From Promethearchaeota archaeon (GTDB taxonomy: Archaea; Asgardarchaeota; Lokiarchaeia; Sigynarchaeales; SOKP01), in assembly GCA_019894735.1 (NCBI GenBank), contig JAGXOB010000026.1:1-25140 (forward strand): 25,140 bases of DNA, in the 5' to 3' direction. Within the stretch, counting starts at the first letter, position 1, and each line of letters starts with the position of its first letter. The notes under the pieces are model-generated. The model was not told where the DNA came from. It saw only the letters and a program-made list of their open reading frames with translations, and ran no database searches. Positions 8,301-15,605 of the stretch are shown piece by piece. Made by a program: the position numbers and the translations under genes.

Positions 8301-9853
8301 ATGATTTCGGGATATTCGGAATCAAAATTTAAATTTCCCGCCTTAACGGCTTTTTTAAAACTAGAGTCGTATTCTCGCGCTATTTTTTCTGCTTCTTTGA
8401 CAGAATTCTCAATTCTCTCTCTAAATTCTCTAACCTCTGCTTCTTTACTTCTCTGTTCTTTAAGATGTGCTTTCTGATCATCTTTTACGCCATCAAATGA
8501 TGTAACTTCCCTAATTTTTAAAGATTCATCGAAATCTTTTTGTTTTTGAATTTTTTGACTCTCGATTTCCCGGAGTTTATTGTCTTTTTCAAATAGATCG
8601 TAATAATGCCTAATTTGATTGTCGTAGATAGCTATTTGGTCTTTCCATCCTTTTTCATTTACTTTTTGTTTTACTTGCTCATAGATCTTTATTACTGTAG
8701 AGTAAGCGCATTCCTCAACCATTTCTCCCTTTTTAACCGCCTTTTTCATGTTGATATCGTATTCTCTAACTAACATCTCAGCGTGATTTATCATCTCAGA
8801 AATTTCATTTTGGAAGTTAGTTTCTTCTTGCTTTTTTTCAGCTTGTTGTTTTAATTTTTCAGCTTGCACTTGCATTTTTATCTGTTCTTCAACATTAGCG
8901 CGTTCTATTAATTGAACATCAATATGTTTCTTTTTAACTAGTTCTTGTTGTTCTCTTTCTTTGATTTGTTGCCTTTCAAATAGAAATCGTTCTTTTTCTC
9001 TTTCAATCTGTTCAATCATATTTTCAATCTTTTTTACTTCATTAATCCAATTGATTTCTTCAAATAACAAAACACTTTCTTTAAGTAACCTCAATGAATC
9101 ATCATATTGACAAATCTTTTTTAACTCCGTCGCCTTTCCAATTTTTTCATAAGCTTGATTAGATTTTTCATTTTCTTTTCTCTTTGCCTCTTCAAAAGCT
9201 CTAATTTTCTGAGCTTTTAATTCTAATTCAGACATTTCACCTTCAGGTTCTTGTTGCGGTGTAACCATTTTCTCGCTAGTCGGGATCTTCTGTTTTCGTA
9301 AGTAATCAGCTTTTCTATTATAACAATCTTCAACCAACTCGTTAATATTCTCTAATTCAGAGCTCTTTCCTATGTTCTTTAGAATCTTAATTGCATCGTC
9401 ATATGTATCAAGAGCCGCATTAAACTCTTTGTTATTTACAAGTTCTATAGCCTTTACAATAAGCGAATCAGCTTCTTTATAAGATTCTTCCTCACTCTGG
9501 GCTATTTGATCCTCTTCTTGAGCCATCTCAATTTCATTACCTATTTCCAATTCGCGTTCTCTAAAAGTTTTCTCTTTTAATAAATAAACTTCGTCGATCT
9601 TACCATTTAAGGCGTTAATTTCGGCTGATTTATTAATTTGTGCATATAATCCAACCGCTTGTCGTAAAATTTCGATAGCATCGTCATAATATTGCGTTTC
9701 TACTAACGACAATGCATGTCGTACTAATTCAATTGCTTCCGAAGCTATCTCTTCTTCGATGTTCCCCATATCAGAAAAAAACGCTTCTTTTGTTGGATCA
9801 TCATCGTCATTAAATTCCCTATTATTTTCATTTTTAATATCCCGTTCGTCCAT
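5333..9853 (-). CDS. Giant coiled-coil protein with tandem TPR-like repeats
   Basis: This 1506-residue protein is very rich in Lys and Glu, with no signal peptide, no membrane segment and no recognisable enzyme domain. By eye there are about 13 helix-turn-helix units resembling TPR or MIT hairpins, at about residues 35, 124, 231, 350, 481, 605, 736, 857, 976, 1104, 1220, 1328 and 1398. They are joined by long charged coiled-coil helices. The six central units (350-1053) share an expanded plan: AEKLAREYD, a KKAxKxG insert, SPYxEIIxIY, then KGWxxEAxIY and DKxLRELE. Their Gly-Trp pairs at 403, 533, 659, 785, 906 and 1025 recur every 119-130 residues, and later Trp occur at 1141 and 1257. The C-terminus has an arginine-rich helix (ERRAERRRRIRR) followed by MGDDDDDED. 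A cytoskeletal, scaffold or tethering role is possible but is inference. The ATG has its own upstream TATA box. Confidence 0.85.
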   Translation of the reverse strand: MDERDIKNENNREFNDDDDPTKEAFFSDMGNIEEEIASEAIELVRHALSLVETQYYDDAIEILRQAVGLYAQINKSAEINALNGKIDEVYLLKEKTFRERELEIGNEIEMAQEEDQIAQSEEESYKEADSLIVKAIELVNNKEFNAALDTYDDAIKILKNIGKSSELENINELVEDCYNRKADYLRKQKIPTSEKMVTPQQEPEGEMSELELKAQKIRAFEEAKRKENEKSNQAYEKIGKATELKKICQYDDSLRLLKESVLLFEEINWINEVKKIENMIEQIEREKERFLFERQQIKEREQQELVKKKHIDVQLIERANVEEQIKMQVQAEKLKQQAEKKQEETNFQNEISEMINHAEMLVREYDINMKKAVKKGEMVEECAYSTVIKIYEQVKQKVNEKGWKDQIAIYDNQIRHYYDLFEKDNKLREIESQKIQKQKDFDESLKIREVTSFDGVKDDQKAHLKEQRSKEAEVREFRERIENSVKEAEKIAREYDSSFKKAVKAGNLNFDSEYPEIIKIFVEAREKVLAKGWNEDAVIYSSHIKKYTELFDKEKKVRELESKKDEEKKVYEEFQKTKKDGFDVEKLKQVEAQKQKEFDEKKFQDEINIIINNAEKMARDYDVALKKALKEGTFIETSPYLEIIEIYTNLRKRILEKGWTELGLVYTNQIKFYQEKLENYKKLREIEHKKAFKQEEFEEAQKMLKPEKSVGADINKLKKLEEFTTKDLEEEKFERMIDEVIENAEKLAREYELAIKRRQFEKSSPYLEIAEDYKKIRELVYARGWKDEAEIYGNQVILYQEKYEKDKRLRELEADKNKKQMEFEDALKTPKEEKKLRYQELEELSSQERETEELTKKAMDLIGEAERDVRSYELSLKKDILAYKSPYDQAILNYENARKLFQKIGWKDEAHKLMGTINFYKDKRIKDNNLRALENQKLEAPKQKVPIAVKKEVFVHEQRIIEFEKSKIAKSKESEEILNSINRAEKLAQEYELKKKEGILNIESPFEEIIALYKKAKLDFKRIGWIEEANQLDNSVNHYQDKFIADKRLRTFEKQKTVKQEAQIEKQKIEKKLAKEAEEELLKLKTQALEVKERNAMEYNSKKDQAFNFMDLAKKELKQNNFEKAVSYYKESEKTFAEIKWPEGIRMIKDSINVIKIKKERIEREKEQNEKKKKEKLKVEAELQEKISKAKDLQDLLQEQRRKEVISFQEEKEREREISEKAFRFLEEGTELKNKKKFEEAHEKYILGRDMFKKIGWEREVSRINNDLLIILKKEMKQTEKLKAIQEKKDEDQKELEDLLKESEEKQKELDKQKKVEKRKQREKLIQKEHDAANDTIKTLKYNEGVLALRKIIKKIENTDQDKMIKDLNKQIEVLENASQVPIITKIDLDKDENSDKFKLAYRALDKAQISLSSNSFLRAITELNEALYNLKQTKIGMKFISTIEDRVNTYKKELDIKKAPEQKKEVLKIEKDDIRSEIAERRAERRRRIRRLMGDDDDDEDKSIN
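6697..8806 (-). repeat. Six tandem repeat-encoding units of about 350-390 bp
   Basis: This part of the giant gene encodes the six expanded units (residues about 350-1053). The DNA copies have diverged, but the protein pattern is clear: AEK(L/I/M)A(R)(E/D)Y(D/E), SPY or EYP, GW, IY, then (R)ELE. Unit length falls gradually from 130 to about 119 residues between successive GW pairs, which suggests old duplications followed by drift rather than recent expansion. Confidence 0.75.
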
Positions 9854-9883
9854 GGTCCCATCAATTTAATAAAAATTATATTT

Positions 9884-9891
9884 TTATATTA
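9884..9891 (-). promoter_or_regulatory. TATA box of the giant repeat-protein gene
   Basis: The minus strand reads TTTTAATATAAAAATA around this core, about 35 bases before the ATG. The same TTTAATATAAA core precedes the winged-helix gene and the GTPase gene. The short distance implies a very short leader. Confidence 0.5.
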
Positions 9892-9999
9892 AAATCTTAA
9901 ATTTATGAAGTTAAATATTATGTTGAATGATATTAGTTATTTTCGTTTAAGAAATAAGGTATCGCCGTTATTTTTCAGCATCTTAAGAAGAAATTTTAA

Positions 10000-10395
10000 C
10001 TAGAGTTCAATTTCTTCAAGATTTTTATTCAAATAGTTGTCACATACTTTTTCTCCTTCAACAGTTAAAGTCCAACCGTTAGAATCTTTCCGAGCCAAAT
10101 TAAGTTCTTCAGTGCTCATTAGAATACTAAGTACTTCTTCTTCGGTTTTCTTAATATCAAAATCAATCCGTAAGCTAAAAACAACTTCATCTAAAGGAAC
10201 TGGTCGTCCAAGTTCATCCTCCATTACACCTAAAGCCGCGATTATTTGCTGCTGTTCCCCTATTGCACCCTCCATCTTGTTTGATACTTCATCAAGTAAC
10301 CAAGGAAACTTATCCAACATCATTTTAATTGCATTTTCATTACCGCTTTCGAAGATTCTATCAAATTCTTCCCGAATTTTTTTCTTATTAACCAT
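10000..10395 (-). CDS. Winged-helix-like protein of unknown function
   Basis: This acidic protein of 131 residues has an N-terminal helical part (residues about 1-55). After it comes a region that looks like a winged helix: helices around QQIIAALGVMEDELGRPV, PLDEVVFSL and KTEEEVLSILMSTEELNLARK, and the closing wing DSNGWTLTVEGEKVCDNYL. The phrase WxLTxEGExV is typical of the wing in many small archaeal helix-turn-helix proteins. A transcription or chromatin-related role is therefore likely, but no partner or ligand can be named. The ATG follows an AAGGTG ribosome binding site 8 bases away. It precedes the giant repeat-protein gene in the same direction, with a 146-base gap and a separate TATA box for that gene. 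Its own promoter lies in the repeated element at 10449-10513. Confidence 0.65.
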   Translation of the reverse strand: MVNKKKIREEFDRIFESGNENAIKMMLDKFPWLLDEVSNKMEGAIGEQQQIIAALGVMEDELGRPVPLDEVVFSLRIDFDIKKTEEEVLSILMSTEELNLARKDSNGWTLTVEGEKVCDNYLNKNLEEIEL

Positions 10396-10448
10396 TATTG
10401 AGCACCTTAATTTCTAAACAGAAAATACTTAATATTAGTGATTATCTT

Positions 10449-10513
10449 TTATATTAAAGCATTATAATATCTAAAAAAAAATTTATCTTTTTAATCTTAA
10501 GTATAAAAAAGAA
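10449..10513. promoter_or_regulatory. Repeated promoter-region element, copy A
   Basis: This stretch is nearly identical to 15130-15193. The first 18 bases are the same, and about six differences and small gaps follow over roughly 65 bases. It sits between two divergent genes. On the minus strand TTTAATATAAA (about 10449-10459) is a TATA box for the winged-helix gene. On the plus strand AAGTATAAAAAAG (10500-10512) could be the TATA box for the UPF0182-type gene, whose ATG at 10532 would then be almost leaderless. Confidence 0.6.
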
Positions 10514-10531
10514 AACTGATGATTTTATTAT

Positions 10532-13500
10532 ATGGCAAAAAAATCTTGTGAAAAACATAAAAATTTTAACTATTACTGTGAAGAATGTCAAAGCTTAAAT
10601 CAAGTGAGTGAAGCTCGATTCAATTATAGCCTTTTAAAAAAAACTCGTCGTTATAAAAAATTTCTCTTACTTATTGCTATAATTGTTGTTGTTGTCATTT
10701 TATTAGCGGTTTTTTGGTTGTGGCCATCGTGGTTCGGTAATATAAACCTTCAATCTCAGTTGTACGATAGTAAAGCTGGGGGGTTAGATTATTTTGATTT
10801 TTTCTTCCTAAATTTTTGGTCGACAAATTTCTTATTTAACAAAACCGCGTTGATAGGTGCCTTTATTGGAAGTATTATAATGAGTCTCCCACCTGAAAGG
10901 AACTTGTTAACTCTTATTGGGACAAAATTAAGGTTTGGAAAACCATCATATTGGAAATCTTTGATCGTTTGGTGGACTTTTGGATTTATACTATTCTATT
11001 TTTTAGGATTGCTCCTAAATGCTAATAGTGGCGGCTTTGCTTGGACGCTCTATTTAATTGAAAATGGAGAAATTCAATTATCTCCCAATCTAATCTTTGA
11101 TGCGTTCAATGTGATTTTCAATGCAAATAACACGGATTATGTTACTGTTTACATTTATTCAAATCTAATTGTACCAATCGTAAGTTTTGTGTTTGGAATT
11201 ATAATTTTTCGACTAATTCTAAATATAGTGAAGAATGTCTATTTAAGACGAAACGATTATTTGGTGATTGGAAATATTTTAGTAATTATTGGCTTACTTT
11301 GTGGATTAGGATTTGTCTTTCTTCCAACCCTTTCTTTAGATGGAATAAATGTCATTCAAATTTTAGGACTAATTTTCGGATTTTTCTCGTTTATATCATT
11401 AGGAGTTCTCATTTATCTATTTGGAAAGGCTCAATACAAGAAAGATATTAAAAATTATATCTTTTCAAGGAGTAAGCAGAAAAAAATTATCTATGTTGTT
11501 GTAATCACGGTAGTTTTCGTAATATCACCATTAATAATAAGTATTGGACCACTATTGAACCTAAATAACTCTGCAGTGTGGACAGAGCAGCAATGGCTCA
11601 AGAAATATAGCAGGGAAATCGAATGGACTAGGGCGTGTGCTGGATTAGACATGTTTGAGGAACGACCAATTGGAAACTTTACCGAGTCGTCCACAACTTC
11701 AGACGCCTTAATGGTCTCTCAGATTAGACAATTTGATCAAAACTTTGCAGTCCAATATTTAGCCGCTTCAATAGGTTCTACTTTTGAAGGTTTAGCAGAT
11801 TCGGATATAATATATATAGACAATAAAGAATATTGGGTTGCTCCTAAAACAGTTAGATTCTCTGAAATTACTGGAGATGCAGTTCAAACTAATACAGAAT
11901 TATATGATCATGTCGAAGGATTTTTAGCAATGGACACTTTTACTGGTAATCTAGTAAATGTGACACAAGAATTTAATATATCCGAAAATTACCCGATATT
12001 TTTTGGAGAAAGCGAAAGCCAACGATATCTTGAACAGACATTAGGTTATTATGAAGAAGGATCACTAGGAGCCTACGATTCTGACATAATACTTGGCACA
12101 GAATGGGCGTTAGGAATTCCAAATAATGAATTCAGATACGAAGGAGAACCTGATGGAACTCTTTATGGCTTAGAAGGATTTTGGAAAACGTTAAATATAG
12201 GATTGTTTGCATACGCATTTCAAACTGAACATCAATATCTTATCCATAGAAATGTAAGATCTAGAGTGGAGAATATACTTCTTCCACAATTAAGAATTGA
12301 TAACGATCCTTATCTAGTATTCAACATGAATTTAGGTAAAATGTACTACGCTGTTTCGGTTTACACTTACATTAATGTTGGCGCTTACGCTCAATATCCA
12401 ATATTAAGATTCTTAGGCGTTAGCTTAGTGGATGTATTAAGTGGAGAGATGACTTTTTATAAAAATCCCACTTTAGAAACATCTAACGATCCAACCTTAC
12501 CTCTCTGGGAAATTTATTTAGACAAATATACTTGGCAAGATACTAATTTACCTGCCAATGAATGGCTTAAAGACCAATTGAGATATCCGGAAGACTTGTT
12601 TGAATTACAGCTCGAAGCAAATTACATATATCATGTGCAAAATTCAGTCTCATGGAGACGAGCTGATGATTTCCACGAAAGACCAGAAGACGGTGATTTA
12701 TTCTACATAGAATCTGATTTAGGGGATGGAATTGAATATGTTGGTTTAGATCTAGTAGAATACAAAGGATTAACGGCAACTTTACTCGCTGGAATGTACG
12801 TGATTAGACATGGTGATCATTTTGGTGAAGCTATTTTCTACTATACGAGAGATTCTGGGGAAAGTCTTGTAGGCCCGACAACTGCTAGAGAAACATATCG
12901 ATCTGAAGCAACTCAAGATATATCATTAATTTCGGGGGCTCGACATGGAAATACACTATTATATCCATTAGGAGGATCAATCTATTATTATGTTCCAACC
13001 TACAGTACAGCTGGTAGTCTTCAACAATTAAAACTAGCAGGATTAGTAGAGGCTTTTAACAGAGAAGTAGGTTACGGTGAAAATGCGCAAGAAGCTTACA
13101 ATGATTTGAATTTGACAGGTACCGTAGTTCCTTCTAACATTTCACTATCGTATAATTTCGAAATGGAATCTACGATGACTTTCCCGAATGATCCAGCACA
13201 CTTCATAATTGAACTTCAGAATTTAGATAATAACTTCTCTGCTCCGGGTTTGCAGGTTAAAGTCAACTTATCGATTTACACCAGTACGGTGATCACTAAT
13301 AATCTTAACCTAACTTACGACTTAATTTTACCACCATATTTATATCCAAAAAATTTTACTTATGTAGATGTTCCTAACACGGTTACAAACTTCACAGTAG
13401 TCGATACCCCTCTATATTTTGGTGAAGGATTAGTATTAAATGGATTCGTGAATACAACAATAGGAGGCATAATCATTTTCTATAAATGGACCTTAATTGT

Positions 13501-13552
13501 AAATGGTGCGATTTTCTACACTTCTCCAGAAAACCTGATATCTGTATATTAA
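10532..13552 (+). CDS. UPF0182-type membrane protein with N-terminal zinc motif
   Basis: This 1006-residue membrane protein starts with a short cytoplasmic zinc-finger-like motif (C6-x2-H9-x6-C16-x2-C19), B-box-like. About seven membrane helices follow, near residues 43-64, 104-119, 145-163, 207-230, 244-264, 274-297 and 318-340. Next comes a large extracytoplasmic domain. That domain contains the UPF0182 hallmarks REIEWTRACAGLD, RNVRSRVENILL, DNDPYLVFN, the LRYPEDLFELQLEANYIYHV stretch, and the later GDHFGEAIFYYTRDSG region. The last 110 residues look like an added beta-sandwich rich in N-x-S/T sequons, so the exposed face may be glycosylated. UPF0182 proteins are known mainly from actinobacteria, cyanobacteria and clostridia; their function is unknown. 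The ATG follows GATGATT at a 7-base spacing. It is divergent from the winged-helix gene and convergent with psmA. Confidence 0.85.
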   Translation: MAKKSCEKHKNFNYYCEECQSLNQVSEARFNYSLLKKTRRYKKFLLLIAIIVVVVILLAVFWLWPSWFGNINLQSQLYDSKAGGLDYFDFFFLNFWSTNFLFNKTALIGAFIGSIIMSLPPERNLLTLIGTKLRFGKPSYWKSLIVWWTFGFILFYFLGLLLNANSGGFAWTLYLIENGEIQLSPNLIFDAFNVIFNANNTDYVTVYIYSNLIVPIVSFVFGIIIFRLILNIVKNVYLRRNDYLVIGNILVIIGLLCGLGFVFLPTLSLDGINVIQILGLIFGFFSFISLGVLIYLFGKAQYKKDIKNYIFSRSKQKKIIYVVVITVVFVISPLIISIGPLLNLNNSAVWTEQQWLKKYSREIEWTRACAGLDMFEERPIGNFTESSTTSDALMVSQIRQFDQNFAVQYLAASIGSTFEGLADSDIIYIDNKEYWVAPKTVRFSEITGDAVQTNTELYDHVEGFLAMDTFTGNLVNVTQEFNISENYPIFFGESESQRYLEQTLGYYEEGSLGAYDSDIILGTEWALGIPNNEFRYEGEPDGTLYGLEGFWKTLNIGLFAYAFQTEHQYLIHRNVRSRVENILLPQLRIDNDPYLVFNMNLGKMYYAVSVYTYINVGAYAQYPILRFLGVSLVDVLSGEMTFYKNPTLETSNDPTLPLWEIYLDKYTWQDTNLPANEWLKDQLRYPEDLFELQLEANYIYHVQNSVSWRRADDFHERPEDGDLFYIESDLGDGIEYVGLDLVEYKGLTATLLAGMYVIRHGDHFGEAIFYYTRDSGESLVGPTTARETYRSEATQDISLISGARHGNTLLYPLGGSIYYYVPTYSTAGSLQQLKLAGLVEAFNREVGYGENAQEAYNDLNLTGTVVPSNISLSYNFEMESTMTFPNDPAHFIIELQNLDNNFSAPGLQVKVNLSIYTSTVITNNLNLTYDLILPPYLYPKNFTYVDVPNTVTNFTVVDTPLYFGEGLVLNGFVNTTIGGIIIFYKWTLIVNGAIFYTSPENLISVY

Positions 13553-13559
13553 TAACTAA

Positions 13560-13571
13560 TTTTTTTTTTTT
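13560..13571 (+). terminator. Poly-T terminator after the UPF0182-type gene
   Basis: A run of 12 T begins 8 bases after the stop codon, followed by a second T run. This is a typical archaeal oligo-T terminator. Confidence 0.65.
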
Positions 13572-13679
13572 AATTTTTATAGTAAATTTAAAAAATATCG
13601 ATTTATAAAAAAAGATTTTATATAAAGTGATGCCCGTTTTATGAAGGTGAAATTAAAAATTTCGAAACAGAATCAGCTT

Positions 13680-13686
13680 AAAAAAA
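13680..13686 (-). terminator. Oligo-T terminator after psmA
   Basis: Seven A on the plus strand give seven T on the minus strand, beginning 9 bases after the psmA stop codon. It faces the terminator of the convergent UPF0182-type gene. Confidence 0.5.
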
Positions 13687-13694
13687 GGTTTAAG

Positions 13695-14441
13695 TTAAGT
13701 TTTAGGTTCTGGTTCTTCCTTTACCTTTATTAGATTCAAGAATTTTTCTACTTCGTCTTTCGAGCACATGTGAAATTTTTTATCTTCTGCTTTGATATAT
13801 GCGAATCTGGTGTTTTCTTTCGTTGGTTCCTCATTTATCGATTCTTTAAGTGCATTTAAGGTCAATTTTACGGCCTCATCGAAGGTCAAACCTTCTTTAT
13901 AATTTTCTTTCAAGTAATCTCTTGCTGTAGCTTCTCCGCTCCCTAACGCGTAAGCTTTAAACGCCCTATAAATTCCGCTTGGTGATGTTGTATAAATCTG
14001 AGTTCCTGCGGAATCAATCGCAATAAAGAACAGAGCACACCCGAAAGGTCTTATACCTCCAAACTGAGTATATTGCTGCTTTATATCGGCTAGTGTTTTT
14101 ACCAACATGTTTAATCTGACAGGTTCGTCGTAAGTTAAACGAAAGGATTGCGCTTGAACACGAGCGTAATTAATTAGAGTTCTTGAATCAGCGTGTAATC
14201 CTGAAATGGCTACTCCAATGTGTTCATCAACTTGAAATAACTTATCAATTGAATCAGCGTCAATTAAATTAGAAGGAATTTTAATTTGAGCTGCTAAACA
14301 AACGCAATCTTTTGTTTTTACTGCTACTGCTAAAGTACCGCGTCTAACAGCTTCTAAAGCGTATTCTACTTGGAATAATCTTCCTTCGGGACTAAAAACA
14401 GTTAATGCCCGGTCGTACTTAACTTGTCCGCCACCAAACAT
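13695..14441 (-). CDS. psmA: Proteasome subunit alpha
   Basis: This 248-residue subunit forms the outer rings of the 20S proteasome, the gated cylinder that degrades unfolded or tagged proteins. The N-terminus carries the alpha-type signature YDRALTVFSPEGRLFQVEYA (residues about 9-28), whose first residues form the gate, followed by LEAVRRGT. The interior keeps GVAISGLHADSR, RPFGCALFFIAID and YTTSPSGIYRAFKAYALGSG, all typical of alpha subunits. The C-terminal tail is charged (KVKEEPEPKT). No beta subunit or ATPase is seen in this window. It lies 80 bases downstream of the GTPase gene in the same direction. That gap is long enough for a separate promoter, so joint control is possible but not shown. 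Confidence 0.96.
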   Translation of the reverse strand: MFGGGQVKYDRALTVFSPEGRLFQVEYALEAVRRGTLAVAVKTKDCVCLAAQIKIPSNLIDADSIDKLFQVDEHIGVAISGLHADSRTLINYARVQAQSFRLTYDEPVRLNMLVKTLADIKQQYTQFGGIRPFGCALFFIAIDSAGTQIYTTSPSGIYRAFKAYALGSGEATARDYLKENYKEGLTFDEAVKLTLNALKESINEEPTKENTRFAYIKAEDKKFHMCSKDEVEKFLNLIKVKEEPEPKT

Positions 14442-14521
14442 AATTATTTCTTGAAATTATATGATAATTGTTATTTAAAAATTAAAGAACAAATTTGAAT
14501 TTAATGATTATATGTTAAAAA

Positions 14522-15082
14522 TTATATTTTACCAGAAGTCTTAAGGATCTCCAAAGTTAACACCTTAAACACATCTTCTACTGAATCGCCATCTTTAGCA
14601 CTAGTTTCAATATATTGCATAGCATGCATTTCTCCTTTTAAGGCCTCTCCATCCTGTTCCGCTACTTCTCTTTGACCTTCACGAGCGATATCAAGTTTAT
14701 TACCTATCAATAGACATGGTTTTTGACCAATTACTTTTTCAACTTCTTCTCGCCACTCAAGCATATCAGCAAAGGAGGAACGCCGAGTAAGGTCATACAC
14801 ATAGATTATACCCGTTGCTCCTCGATAGAATGGTGGTCTAACAAACGAGAAATGTTTCTGTCCCGCCAGGTCCCATAATTGTAGTTTTACTTGTAGCTGT
14901 GGGTAATCAGCCAATTCAACTGTTTTCGTACTAAAATTTGACCCTATTGTCATTAAATAGCTTTCTTTAAAAGAATTTTCACAGTATCTAAGGACCATGG
15001 AAGTCTTACCCACACCACCGTTTCCAACAACGCAAATTTTATAGATGTAGGATTTTTGATACTTTGTATATACCGAAGACAT
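14522..15082 (-). CDS. Ras/Rab-like small GTPase
   Basis: This 186-residue single-domain GTPase has all five G motifs in place. G1 is GNGGVGKTS (20-28), the switch I Thr is T45 (SYLMTIGSNF), G3 is WDLAGQ (70-75), G4 is GNKLD (127-131), and G5 is ETSAKDG (159-165). The catalytic Gln is present (Q75), so it should cycle between GTP and GDP. WDLAGQ and the switch I region resemble the Rab/Ras/Rap side of the superfamily. There is no C-terminal Cys, so no prenylation; membrane attachment, if any, must be by another route. Expanded Ras-like families are a hallmark of Asgard archaea. The ATG has no clear ribosome binding site; the promoter lies in the repeated element at 15130-15193. Partners are not known; no roadblock or longin gene is adjacent. 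Confidence 0.95.
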   Translation of the reverse strand: MSSVYTKYQKSYIYKICVVGNGGVGKTSMVLRYCENSFKESYLMTIGSNFSTKTVELADYPQLQVKLQLWDLAGQKHFSFVRPPFYRGATGIIYVYDLTRRSSFADMLEWREEVEKVIGQKPCLLIGNKLDIAREGQREVAEQDGEALKGEMHAMQYIETSAKDGDSVEDVFKVLTLEILKTSGKI

Positions 15083-15129
15083 AGCGTTTCAATATTTAAA
15101 ATAGTTATAATAATAAAATATTCAAATAA

Positions 15130-15193
15130 TTTATATTAAAGCATTATATCATCTAAAAAAAATTTTTCTTTTTAATTTTAAGTAAAAAAAGAA
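15130..15193. promoter_or_regulatory. Repeated promoter-region element, copy B
   Basis: This is the second copy of the element at 10449-10513. As in copy A, it lies about 50 bases upstream of a leftward gene (here the GTPase), with the TATA core TTTAATATAAA on the minus strand at about 15129-15139. The rightward TATA-like sequence of copy A is altered here (AAGTAAAAAAAG), which fits the absence of an intact rightward gene beyond it. Confidence 0.6.
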
Positions 15194-15229
15194 ATTTTGC
15201 CTAGAATTTTTTACTTCTTGATAAAAAAA

Positions 15230-15583
15230 CTATACTGTTATATTACTCTGGAAGTACTGGATTATAGACTTTAAGGCGTGTTAGAACTCTTCTAACTCGA
15301 AGCTATCCGTTATGCGACTTGACCAACAATTACTATAAACAAAATTATAGCAGATGTTCTCGTCGAAGGATTTCATTAACAAATAAGCGGAAAGTTCGGA
15401 GAGAACTTCGTTTTTGGCGTAGTCTTTGCGAATATCCCCCGCAATCTTGAGGAGAGAATACATACCAGAGCTTTTTTACGAAGTATACGAAATAGAATAT
15501 GTTAACGCGTGGAAGGATTACGGTTCGCTAAATGAGGCGGAATTCAACAATTTCTAACTAATTTGAATATTGTTGGTACTTTC
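15230..15583 (-). pseudogene. Decayed ArdC-like zincin metallopeptidase remnant
   Basis: One minus-strand frame reads as a protein interrupted by in-frame stops, with no frameshift needed. The order is NNIQIS, stop, KLLNSASFSEP, stop, SFHALTYSISYTS, stop, KSSGMYSLLKIAGDIRKDYAKN, EVLSELSAYLLMKSFDENI, VYSNCWSSRITDSFELEEF, stop, HALKSIIQYFQ. This matches the order seen in the peptidase domain of ArdC-type antirestriction proteins: IxxP, FxSAxxYY, FHELxHS-TGHxSRL, then the (E)ELVAEL-type helix and the YxxSW segment. The HExxH metal site is ruined (HALTY). The N-terminal DNA-binding half is missing. ArdC-like genes travel on plasmids, viruses and integrated elements, so this is probably the relic of a past insertion between the acyl-CoA synthetase and GTPase genes. 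The longest intact piece is 60 codons (15281-15463). Confidence 0.65.
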
Positions 15584-15598
15584 TCATTTGTTAGAAAT
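15550..15598. repeat. 9-bp inverted repeat beside the ArdC remnant
   Basis: ATTTCTAAC (15550-15558) and GTTAGAAAT (15590-15598) are perfect inverted copies separated by 31 bases. The same 7-base core forms a second pair, GTTAGAA and TTCTAAC, at 15280-15286 and 15290-15296. The pairs lie near the two ends of the remnant. They could be traces of element ends, a hairpin, or chance in AT-rich DNA. Confidence 0.35.
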
Positions 15599-15605
15599 AA
15601 AAATT

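Noticed and set aside
5333..9853. SMC- or Rad50-like protein
   Set aside because: Despite the long charged coiled coils, there is no Walker A, signature or Walker B motif at either end, and the hairpins recur regularly instead of forming one long arm with a hinge.
10037..10417. 126-codon open frame on the plus strand
   Set aside because: It lies almost exactly antisense to the winged-helix-like gene, has a Ser-rich low-information composition, and lacks a ribosome binding site. The minus gene has a good AAGGTG site and a recognisable C-terminal wing.
14522..14545. C-terminal prenylation site of the Ras-like GTPase
   Set aside because: The protein ends LEILKTSGKI without any Cys, so a CAAX or CC-type anchor is excluded.
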